From Gammaproteobacteria bacterium (GTDB lineage Bacteria; Pseudomonadota; Gammaproteobacteria; DRJJ01): 8,739 bases of DNA. The notes beneath the pieces are model-generated. The model saw nothing but the letters and a program-made list of their open reading frames with translations. It had not been told where the DNA came from and searched no databases. Position numbers and translations under genes: made by a program. Numbering within the stretch: the first letter of the stretch is position 1; every line of letters begins with the position of its first letter. The stretch covers positions 1 through 8,739 of the forward strand of contig DRJJ01000291.1 of the NCBI GenBank assembly GCA_011052255.1. Reading direction: 5' to 3'. Shown piece by piece: positions 1-5,955 of this stretch.

Positions 1-27
1 ACTAGTCTGAATAATGGAGTAACGACC

Positions 28-489
28 ATGTCCATACTAACTGTCACTGAACTGGCTAACCGCAGCGGCACTACGCCGCATGCGGTGCGCTACTACACCC
101 GACTGGGCCTGTTGCAGCCAGAAAGAAACCCGGATAACGGCTACCGTCTGTACCGTAATTCAGAAGTAAACTGGCTGCGCTTTATACGTAAGGCCAAGCA
201 ACTGGGTTATACCCTGAGTGAGATCAGGGAAATCATGCATGATAGCGATCAGGGTCAGTCGCCCTGCCCGCGTGTAAGGGAGATTCTCGAGCGGCGTATT
301 GATGAAAACCGCCAGCAGCTGGAAGAGCTGATGAACCTGCAAACGCGTATGGAACAAGCACTGAAGCAATGGGTAACTATGCCTAATGGTAATCCGGATG
401 GTCATTCAGTCTGTCACCTGATCGAATCATTTGCCAATACAGAAGAATCGCCTCAGGCACCCAAACACCGCTTACATCAGGTAAACTAG
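28..489 (+). CDS. MerR-family heavy-metal-responsive transcriptional regulator
   Basis: This 153-residue protein is a MerR-type activator, a family that binds as a dimer between the -35 and -10 boxes of over-spaced promoters and switches them on when metal binds. An N-terminal winged helix-turn-helix (about residues 4-70) shows the family signatures AVRYYTRLGLL (19-29) and NGYRLY (37-42). A long dimerisation helix follows (about 80-116), then a metal-loop region ending in CHLIE (129-133). Cys80 matches the conserved first ligand cysteine of MerR/ZntR-type sensors and Cys129 the distal one. The middle cysteine expected shortly after the helix is absent: the stretch reads WVTMPNG (115-121). The tail after about residue 138 is polar and of no recognised fold. 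GGAG lies 7 bases before the ATG. The P1B-1 ATPase downstream suggests Cu(I)/Ag(I) sensing, but the ligand set does not prove it. Family call is secure, metal is not. Confidence 0.93.
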   Translation: MSILTVTELANRSGTTPHAVRYYTRLGLLQPERNPDNGYRLYRNSEVNWLRFIRKAKQLGYTLSEIREIMHDSDQGQSPCPRVREILERRIDENRQQLEELMNLQTRMEQALKQWVTMPNGNPDGHSVCHLIESFANTEESPQAPKHRLHQVN

Positions 490-522
490 CGACCTGCGAA
501 CTGAACCATACTGGAGAACAAA

Positions 523-747
523 ATGGACGTCATGATTATTGCAACCAAAGGCTGCAGTCATTGTAAAAACCTGACCAAGGAACTGGATGACCTGGGCATT
601 GAACATCGCCTGGTACACGTAGAAGACGAACCAGAATTATGCCAGAAACTGGGTATTCGTCATTCACCTAACCTGGTGGTAGATGGTGAAATAGTATTCA
701 GGGAACAGATACCCAGACATGAACTACGTGAATACTTCAAACGCTGA
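523..747 (+). CDS. Small glutaredoxin/thioredoxin-like protein with CSHC motif
   Basis: This is a 74-residue single-domain thioredoxin-fold protein, close to the size of a minimal glutaredoxin. The strand MDVMIIAT leads to a redox motif Cys11-Ser-His-Cys14 at the start of the first helix. A cis-proline segment, HSPNLVVDG, follows around Pro49, and the protein ends in a short helix. A third cysteine, Cys40, lies in ELCQKLG. There is no signal peptide, so it should act in the cytoplasm. It starts 33 bases after the regulator gene and has a good ribosome site (GGAG about 8 bases before ATG), so the two are probably co-transcribed. In a metal cassette it may reduce thiols or hand over Cu(I)/Ag(I) through the CxxC, but that role is inferred. 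Fold and motif are clear; the exact subfamily (glutaredoxin versus thioredoxin-like) is not settled. Confidence 0.88.
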   Translation: MDVMIIATKGCSHCKNLTKELDDLGIEHRLVHVEDEPELCQKLGIRHSPNLVVDGEIVFREQIPRHELREYFKR

Positions 748-796
748 ACAGTTAATTCAGCAAAACCACAAAGCAGACTTTTTATGCCACTAAACC

Positions 797-828
797 TTGA
801 CCTGTGAGCAACACACATGTTCTAGGCT
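797..828 (+). promoter_or_regulatory. Candidate MerR-type over-spaced promoter
   Basis: TTGACC at 797-802 is a strong -35 box, and TAGGCT at 823-828 is a weak -10 box, with 20 bases between them. A 19-20 base spacer is the hallmark of promoters activated by MerR-family proteins. The spacer ends CCT...AGG give only weak dyad symmetry, and the CCTT/AAGG arms typical of copper operators are not present. It would drive the small ORF at 882, the DUF5676 gene and the ATPase. This is a weak call, made mainly on spacing and position. Confidence 0.28.
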
Positions 829-881
829 TAATAGTAAGATCAGGCAAGTAGTAAACCTGGTAGTACGGAGCCGTATCGAAC

Positions 882-989
882 ATGAGCAGCCTGCTTAATA
901 CTCTGCTAATAGTCGGACTATTTTTTCTGGTGATACGATTCGGTTGTAGCGCACCCATGAGGTATGGCCTGTTTGAGGCTGGCCCCTAA
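882..989 (+). CDS. Possible 35-residue single-span membrane peptide
   Basis: An open frame of 35 codons runs from ATG 882 to TAA 987-989 in the gap between the redox gene and the DUF5676 gene. It encodes a polar start, a hydrophobic span (about residues 4-18, LLNTLLIVGLFFLVI), then RFGCSAPM and a short tail. The motif FFLVIRFGC resembles, from memory, the FFLMMRFGCGAH membrane anchor that precedes a YHS domain in some small metal-cassette proteins. Here no YHS domain follows, but the ATPase downstream carries three. GGAG at 867-870 is 11 bases before the ATG, which is far for a ribosome site. It could be a real small protein, the remnant of a longer YHS protein, or chance. Hydrophobic composition and context favour the first two. 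Confidence 0.42.
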   Translation: MSSLLNTLLIVGLFFLVIRFGCSAPMRYGLFEAGP

Positions 990-1042
990 CCTTATCTCTA
1001 TTTGTCTGGTAACGATATTGACTGAGATAAAGGAGGACCATC

Positions 1043-1342
1043 ATGAAAACCAGAATTTCTGTAAAGGCCGTTGGTCATGCCAGCAGTCTGTTTCTGGCCA
1101 TCAGTTTTACGCTATGTGTATTGTGGGATCTGATACTACCGACGTATGCCATGCATGAGTCCTGGCAACAGTTTTTGCCAGGTTTTCAATGGCTGAGCTG
1201 GCAAAGCTTTGCACTGGGGCTGGCTGAATCGTATGCATACGGCTGGTTCGTAGCACTGGTATGGGTTCCACTGTTCAATATTTTTTCAACCTCTACAGCA
1301 GACCAGACCGATACGGGTAAAAGTTGCTGCGGTAACCACTGA
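1043..1342 (+). CDS. DUF5676-type small membrane protein
   Basis: This 99-residue integral membrane protein has two clear hydrophobic spans, about residues 13-35 and 64-82, joined by an aromatic-rich stretch (W41, F44, F48, W50, W53). The segment SFALGLAESYAYGWFVALVW matches what I recall of the DUF5676 family, which is often found next to copper ATPases; the biochemical role of that family is unknown. The tail is soluble and ends in KSCCGNH, so a Cys-Cys-x-x-His group that could bind metal sits at the very C-terminus. An ideal ribosome site, AAAGGAGG, lies about 7 bases before the ATG and fixes this start over the shadow frame that overlaps it. The ATPase gene starts 31 bases later, consistent with one transcript. 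Membrane nature is seen; function is not known. Confidence 0.82.
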   Translation: MKTRISVKAVGHASSLFLAISFTLCVLWDLILPTYAMHESWQQFLPGFQWLSWQSFALGLAESYAYGWFVALVWVPLFNIFSTSTADQTDTGKSCCGNH

Positions 1343-1373
1343 AATTAACAATAAATAATAAAGGACACCTGAC

Positions 1374-4061
1374 ATGAGTAAAGATCCAGTATGCGGCATG
1401 ACGGTCGAAGCGGAGACCGCAGCCGCCAGTGCAGAACATGAAGGCAAAACCTGGTACTTCTGTTCTGAACACTGTCAGCATAAATTCAAGGCAGCGCCTG
1501 AACAATATACCGTGCAGGAAAACCTGACCGACCCGGTCTGCGGTATGACCGTCACTACTGATAGCGAACATCATCACCAGCATGATGAAAAGGACTATTA
1601 TTTTTGTAGTTCATCCTGCCATGACAAGTTCGTTACAGACCCGGGGCAGTATATCGCTCAGGATTCTCTGACCGATCCGGTATGCGGCATGACGGTCACC
1701 ACCGACAGCGAACACCATCACCAGCATGATGACAAGGACTATTACTTCTGTAGTTCATCCTGCCATGACAAGTTCGTCGCCGACCCGGAAAAGCATCTGC
1801 ACCCGACGCCTGCTGACGAACAGGCTACAGATTCTTCCACCACCTTCACTTGTCCGATGCATCCCGAGGTCGAGCAACAAGGGCCGGGCACCTGCCCAAA
1901 ATGTGGTATGGCGCTGGAAGCCAAGGGCATACCGCAGATTGCAACCAAAACCGAATACACCTGCCCGATGCACCCGGAGGTTATTCAGGACCATCCGGGG
2001 GCCTGCCCCAAATGTGGCATGGCACTCGAATCGCGTACCGTAGAGGCCGAAGAGGACACCAGCGAACTGGATTACATGAGCCAGCGCTTCTGGGTCAGTG
2101 CCGCACTCGCCTTACCCGTGTTAATCAGTGCCATGGCAGCCGAGTTCTGGCCCAAGGCTATGGCGGAATTGATAGACCCCAATCTACGCCAATACCTTGA
2201 GATGATCGTATCGGCACCGGTGATATTCTGGGGAGGCTGGATATTCTATGTGCGTGCCATACAATCGGTCATCACACGCAATCTTAATATGTTTACCCTG
2301 ATCGGACTCGGTGTGTCAGTTGCCTGGATCTATAGTTTTATTGCCACCGTCTTCCCCGGTATTTTCCCACCCGAGGTATTCAACGAGGTTGGCGCCGTGC
2401 CGGTCTATTTTGAGGCGGCAGCGGTGATTACCGCACTGATATTGCTCGGTCAGGTACTGGAACTCCGCGCACGAAGTCAAACCAATGCCGCCATCAAGTT
2501 ATTACTCGGTCTGGCACCTAAAACAGCACGTATTGTACGCGACGACGGCACTGAAGAAGACATTCCGATGGAGCACGTAAAAGTTGGCGATACCTTACGG
2601 GTTCGTCCCGGTGAAAAAATACCGGTCGACGGGACGGTTGTTGATGGTGAAAGCAATGTAGACGAAGCCATGGTCACCGGCGAACCACTACCGGTCGAAA
2701 AAAGCGCCGGTGAAAAACTGATCGGTGCAACCATTAATGGTACCGGCAGCCTGTTGATGAAAGCTGAAAAAGTGGGTGCAGACACCTTGTTGTCGCAGAT
2801 TGTACAGATGGTTGCAGATGCGCAGCGCTCCAGGGCGCCTATCCAGAGGTTGGTCGATCTTGTTGCCGGCTACTTCGTACCCGTGGTCGTGGCTATTTCG
2901 ATCATTACATTTATTGTCTGGAGCGTATGGGGACCCGAACCTGCTATCGCTTACGCCGTGATCAATTCCGTTGCCGTCCTGATCATCGCCTGTCCCTGTG
3001 CGTTGGGTCTGGCAACACCCATGTCAATCATGGTCGGTACCGGTAAAGGTGCGATGATGGGGGTGTTATTCAAAAATGCCGAGGCACTGGAAGTACTCAG
3101 AAAGGTCGATACCCTGGTGGTGGACAAGACCGGCACCCTGACCGAGGGCAAACCTAAACTGGTCTCTGTGGTGGCTATCAATGGCTTTCTTGAACACGAT
3201 GCATTGCAACTGGCCGCCAGCCTGGAACGCGCCAGTGAACATCCGTTAGCTGAAGCTATCGTTCGGGGTGCCGAGGATCGCGATGCCGTACTGAGCAAGA
3301 CCGAAGATTTCCAGTCTGTTACCGGCAAGGGTGTAACAGGCGTAGTGGATGGCCATAAGGTAGCACTTGGTAATATCAAACTACTCACCGATCTGGGTAT
3401 TGATGTAGGTGATCTGCCGCAACAGGCCGATACCCTGCGTGCCGATGGGCAAACCGTTATGCTGCTAGCGATAGACGATAACCCTGCCGGCCTGATCGGC
3501 GTGGCCGATCCGGTCAAGGAATCTACCCCCGAGGCCATTCGTGATCTACATGCTGCCGGCATCAAGATTGTTATGCTTACTGGCGACAGTCGCAAGACCG
3601 CTGAAGCGGTCGCCGCCAAGCTAAACATCGATCAGATACAGGCCGAGGTATTGCCTGACCAGAAGGCAGCCGTAGTCAAGCAGCTTCAGGAGGAAGGCAA
3701 AATCGTGGCCATGGCTGGCGATGGCATCAACGACGCACCGGCACTGGCGCAGGCACAGGTGGGAATCGCGATGGGTACCGGTACCGACGTGGCCATGGAG
3801 AGTGCAGGGGTAACGCTGGTTAAGGGTGATCTGCGTGGCATCGTACGCGCCCGTGTTCTCAGCGCCGCCACCATGCGTAATATCCGCGAGAACCTGTTCT
3901 TCGCCTTCATTTACAACACAGCTGGGGTACCGATAGCAGCAGGCATTCTATATCCATATTTTGGAATACTGCTGTCCCCGATCATTGCTGCCGCCGCGAT
4001 GAGTTTCAGTTCGGTATCGGTTATTATGAATTCATTACGCCTGCGTAAGCTGAAAATTTAG
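1374..4061 (+). CDS. copA: P1B-type Cu(I)/Ag(I)-exporting ATPase with three YHS and two metal-binding N-terminal domains
   Basis: This 895-residue inner-membrane pump uses ATP to drive Cu(I) or Ag(I) out of the cytoplasm. The N-terminus has three YHS domains (DPVCGM/YFC..C; Cys7-Cys30-Cys34, Cys56-Cys78-Cys82, Cys104-Cys126-Cys130), then two TCPMHPEV...CPKCGMAL modules (about 159-181 and 196-218). The usual GMxCxxC ferredoxin-like domain is absent. Membrane spans begin near residue 238. Core motifs are all present: actuator TGEP (435-438), CPC (540-542), phosphorylated Asp584 in DKTGT, HP (623-624), TGD (736-738) and GDGINDAP (from 782). Tyr847-Asn848 in span 7 and Met876 plus Ser879-Ser880 in span 8, together with CPC, form the P1B-1 signature for monovalent copper or silver. 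AAAGGA precedes the start by about 8 bases. The symbol is given for the family; a silver-specific name is equally possible. No frameshift is seen. Confidence 0.95.
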   Translation: MSKDPVCGMTVEAETAAASAEHEGKTWYFCSEHCQHKFKAAPEQYTVQENLTDPVCGMTVTTDSEHHHQHDEKDYYFCSSSCHDKFVTDPGQYIAQDSLTDPVCGMTVTTDSEHHHQHDDKDYYFCSSSCHDKFVADPEKHLHPTPADEQATDSSTTFTCPMHPEVEQQGPGTCPKCGMALEAKGIPQIATKTEYTCPMHPEVIQDHPGACPKCGMALESRTVEAEEDTSELDYMSQRFWVSAALALPVLISAMAAEFWPKAMAELIDPNLRQYLEMIVSAPVIFWGGWIFYVRAIQSVITRNLNMFTLIGLGVSVAWIYSFIATVFPGIFPPEVFNEVGAVPVYFEAAAVITALILLGQVLELRARSQTNAAIKLLLGLAPKTARIVRDDGTEEDIPMEHVKVGDTLRVRPGEKIPVDGTVVDGESNVDEAMVTGEPLPVEKSAGEKLIGATINGTGSLLMKAEKVGADTLLSQIVQMVADAQRSRAPIQRLVDLVAGYFVPVVVAISIITFIVWSVWGPEPAIAYAVINSVAVLIIACPCALGLATPMSIMVGTGKGAMMGVLFKNAEALEVLRKVDTLVVDKTGTLTEGKPKLVSVVAINGFLEHDALQLAASLERASEHPLAEAIVRGAEDRDAVLSKTEDFQSVTGKGVTGVVDGHKVALGNIKLLTDLGIDVGDLPQQADTLRADGQTVMLLAIDDNPAGLIGVADPVKESTPEAIRDLHAAGIKIVMLTGDSRKTAEAVAAKLNIDQIQAEVLPDQKAAVVKQLQEEGKIVAMAGDGINDAPALAQAQVGIAMGTGTDVAMESAGVTLVKGDLRGIVRARVLSAATMRNIRENLFFAFIYNTAGVPIAAGILYPYFGILLSPIIAAAAMSFSSVSVIMNSLRLRKLKI
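1527..1787 (+). repeat. Tandem duplication of a YHS-domain coding unit (144-bp period)
   Basis: The second and third YHS domains of the ATPase are a tandem repeat with a period of 48 codons. Residues 52-90 and 100-138 are identical at 37 of 39 positions; the changes are Glu72 to Asp120 and Thr88 to Ala136. The DNA differs at 14 of 117 bases by my count, and 11 of those changes are silent. The copies share a His-rich insert, EHHHQHD, that the first YHS domain lacks. Identity fades after 1787. This points to an in-gene duplication kept under selection at the protein level. Confidence 0.9.
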
Positions 4062-4067
4062 AATAAT

Positions 4068-4096
4068 GATGCGGTTCGTGCCTCACCGCATCCTAC
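4068..4096. repeat. Palindromic intergenic element, REP-like
   Basis: GATGCGGT (4068-4075) and ACCGCATC (4085-4092) form a perfect 8-bp stem around a 9-base loop, directly after the ATPase stop codon, and are followed by CTAC. The core resembles the dispersed TGCGGTTCGT...CTCACCGCA...CCTACG palindromes that I recall from many proteobacterial genomes. No T-run follows, so it does not look like a classical terminator. It may stabilise the ATPase transcript or lower read-through into the two small genes downstream. Hairpin is seen; family membership is from memory. Confidence 0.5.
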
Positions 4097-4139
4097 GGCT
4101 GACTTAGTACCATAGAAAGAATAGAAAAGGAAAAGAGCA

Positions 4140-4364
4140 ATGATGAATGACGGCGGATTTATGGGTTTTGGGGGCGGATTTATGTGGATATTCTGGATAG
4201 TATTGATCGTGGTCATTTTTGCGCTGGTTCGGGGGCTTGGTGGCAGTGGTAAGATATCAGATACAAGCCAGCGTACACCTTTACAGCTGCTGGAAGAACG
4301 CTACGCAAAAGGTGAAATTGATGACCAGGAATTTGAGCAGCGTAAACAAAAGCTGGAAGAATAA
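4140..4364 (+). CDS. SHOCT-domain small membrane protein
   Basis: This 74-residue protein has a Gly/Phe/Met-rich start, one membrane span (about residues 14-31, FMWIFWIVLIVVIFALV), a short linker and a C-terminal SHOCT domain (about 46-74). The SHOCT part reads TPLQLLEERYAKGEIDDQEF and ends in a charged helix. SHOCT domains are short helical modules seen at the ends of many bacterial membrane proteins; they are thought to mediate protein contacts, and none is known as an enzyme. The start could be ATG 4140 or ATG 4143; AAGGAAAAG lies upstream of both. It follows the ATPase by 78 bases and precedes the PII-like gene by 17, so it is likely part of the same unit. A link to the pump is inferred from position only. 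Confidence 0.85.
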   Translation: MMNDGGFMGFGGGFMWIFWIVLIVVIFALVRGLGGSGKISDTSQRTPLQLLEERYAKGEIDDQEFEQRKQKLEE

Positions 4365-4381
4365 CGATAAGGAGAAAAACC

Positions 4382-4708
4382 ATGAGCTTTAAAAAAATAA
4401 CCGCAATCATTCGACCGGATCTACTCAACAAGGCAGAAAAGGTACTGAAGGAACTCGGCGTGCCCGGTGTCAGTGTTAGTCAGGTAAAAGGTTATGGCGA
4501 ATACGCAGACTTTTATGCCAAGGACTGGATGGTCACGCATGCCCGTATCGAGGTCATTATTGATACAGCGCGCGCTGAGGAAATCGCTCAAGCCATTATG
4601 GATGCAGCGCATACGGGCCTGGAGGGAGATGGCATCGTGTCCATTGTACCGGTTGAGAAGCTGTACCACATTAGAACAAAGGCTGTGTGTGACGAAAAGC
4701 CTGGCTAG
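4382..4708 (+). CDS. Divergent PII-like signal protein (PII-NG-like) with short T-loop
   Basis: This 108-residue protein is of the PII superfamily, trimeric regulators that bind nucleotides or other small ligands and control transporters or enzymes. The first strand KKITAIIRPDLLNKAEKVL (4-22), the VKGYG turn (35-39), the B-loop TGLEGDG (78-84) and VEKLYHIRT (91-99) follow the GlnB pattern. The T-loop is about 7 residues shorter than in E. coli GlnB, and the uridylylated Tyr51 has no clear counterpart. GlnB Lys90 aligns with Ile85, Lys85 with Leu80, Lys58 with His53 and Arg101 with His96, so canonical ATP and 2-oxoglutarate binding is doubtful. These traits, with a metal-pump neighbour, fit the PII-NG group reported beside heavy-metal efflux genes. 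AAGGAG sits 7 bases before the ATG. It probably does not serve nitrogen control. A CutA-like fold is the alternative but fits the motifs less well. Confidence 0.83.
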   Translation: MSFKKITAIIRPDLLNKAEKVLKELGVPGVSVSQVKGYGEYADFYAKDWMVTHARIEVIIDTARAEEIAQAIMDAAHTGLEGDGIVSIVPVEKLYHIRTKAVCDEKPG

Positions 4709-4741
4709 TTTAGTATCCTTTACCGGTCACTAAACTAGCCA
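4702..4741. terminator. Inverted repeat between convergent operons, likely bidirectional terminator
   Basis: TGGCTAGTTTAGT (4702-4714) and its exact complement (4729-4741) make a 13-bp stem with a 14-base loop. Both convergent genes end in GGC TAG, and each stop codon lies inside one arm. On the minus strand the hairpin is followed after four bases by TTTT, giving a weak terminator tail; on the plus strand there is no T-run. The stem is AT-rich for an intrinsic terminator, but length, perfection and placement between converging genes support the role. Confidence 0.62.
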
Positions 4742-5955
4742 TTACCAGACCTGGCCATACGCGGTAAATCACCAGACAGCCCCATCGCGTGACGAATAAT
4801 ACCCTGCTTGAATGGGCCCGCGCCATTAACCGCCGACAAGCCCATATTGCGTAACAGACGCAGCGGTGCGATTTGTGTTCCAAACAACTGCTTAAACGCA
4901 GTCATGCTCCACATCATGCTCAGGTTATCACCCTTGCGCCAGCGCTGATAACGGGCCAGTGCCCGTGGATCCGATAACGGCCGCTTGCTCTGCGCAGTTT
5001 GTAACAGTATTTCTGCCAGTGCGGCAGCATCCAGAAAGCCCAGGTTAACGCCCTGGCCTGCCAGTGGATGTATTGCATGGGCGGCATCGCCGACCAGTGC
5101 CACATGATCAGCGATATAAGATTGTGCATGTTGCTGAACTAACGGGTAACACGCTCGTTTTGAGGTGGCGGTTATATCACCCAGCTTGTGCGCGAAGGCT
5201 GCACCTAATTGTTCACAGAAATTGTCGTCGTCAAGTTCGACCAGCTCCGCGGCCTGGTCAGGCGTCGTGCTCCATACAATCGAACACCGACCATCAGCCA
5301 GTGGCAAAAAAGCCAGCGGGCCCGATGGCAGAAAACGTTGCCAGGCCGTTTGCTGGTGATCCAGCATCGTGCTGACTGTAGCCACCAGGGCATGCTGCCC
5401 GTATGCATGGCCCTGCACCGCAATAGCCGCTGCGTCGCGCACCGCTGACTCTCTGCCATCCGCACCAATCAGCAGGCTGCACTCTATAACACCACCATCA
5501 TCCAGCATCACCGTCAGATAATCGCCTGCCTGCTGATAACTTTCGAAACGCGAACCTACCCTGCATTCAATATTATCGGCCTCGCGCACCACTTCACGCA
5601 AGGCATCGACTATCACGCTGTTTTCGATAATATGCCCCAGATAGGGTTCACCCATATCGGCGCTGTCAAAATGGATGTGGCCATCACCACCGGCATCCCA
5701 GACCTGCATATCGCTGAACGGGCTCAATCTACGCCCACTTATTCCCTGCCATGCACCCACCGATTGCAGTATGCGTTCCGATGCACGGGTGATCGCTGAT
5801 ACCCGCAGGTCATAGTCGTGGTCATTCCACGGAACGGACGCCGCCCCTTCAAGCAGCACAATCCGGCTACCGCTATCGACCAAGGCAGCCGCCAGCGTAT
5901 TGCCAACCATGCCACCCCCTACTATTAATATGTCACACCGTGCTGGTTTATTCAC
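4735..5955 (-). CDS. ubiI: UbiI/VisC-type FAD-dependent ubiquinone-biosynthesis hydroxylase
   Basis: This 406-residue flavin monooxygenase belongs to the UbiH/UbiF/UbiI/COQ6 family; E. coli UbiI has 400 residues. UbiI adds the C5 hydroxyl to the octaprenylphenol ring with O2 and NAD(P)H. The FAD-binding Rossmann motif GGGMVG is at 13-18, the DG motif ADG at 165-167, and GDAAHAIHPLAGQGVNLGF begins near 289. LGHIIENSVI and the MGLSGDLP end match E. coli UbiI (LGHIVENSVI, MGLNDLP) better than UbiH. The start is GTG at 5955, with GAGGG 8 bases upstream; it shares the 4 bases GTGA with the ubiH stop, so translation is probably coupled. It is last in the ygfB-pepP-ubiH-ubiI order. A UbiF-like or broader regioselectivity cannot be excluded. 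Confidence 0.9.
   Translation of the reverse strand: MNKPARCDILIVGGGMVGNTLAAALVDSGSRIVLLEGAASVPWNDHDYDLRVSAITRASERILQSVGAWQGISGRRLSPFSDMQVWDAGGDGHIHFDSADMGEPYLGHIIENSVIVDALREVVREADNIECRVGSRFESYQQAGDYLTVMLDDGGVIECSLLIGADGRESAVRDAAAIAVQGHAYGQHALVATVSTMLDHQQTAWQRFLPSGPLAFLPLADGRCSIVWSTTPDQAAELVELDDDNFCEQLGAAFAHKLGDITATSKRACYPLVQQHAQSYIADHVALVGDAAHAIHPLAGQGVNLGFLDAAALAEILLQTAQSKRPLSDPRALARYQRWRKGDNLSMMWSMTAFKQLFGTQIAPLRLLRNMGLSAVNGAGPFKQGIIRHAMGLSGDLPRMARSGNG

Noticed and set aside
743..761. Hairpin GCTGAA/TTCAGC over the stop of the redox gene
   Set aside because: The stem is only 6 bp with no T-run directly after it, so it is not a convincing terminator; the T5 run at about 779 is too far away.
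964..1158. A 64-codon frame overlapping the DUF5676 gene
   Set aside because: It has no ribosome site, while the overlapping frame starting at 1043 has an ideal one and a family match.
2951..3628. Long open frame (225 codons) on the minus strand inside the ATPase gene
   Set aside because: Its Ser/Pro/Thr-rich, low-complexity product is typical of a shadow frame opposite a conserved gene, and every ATPase motif is intact on the plus strand.
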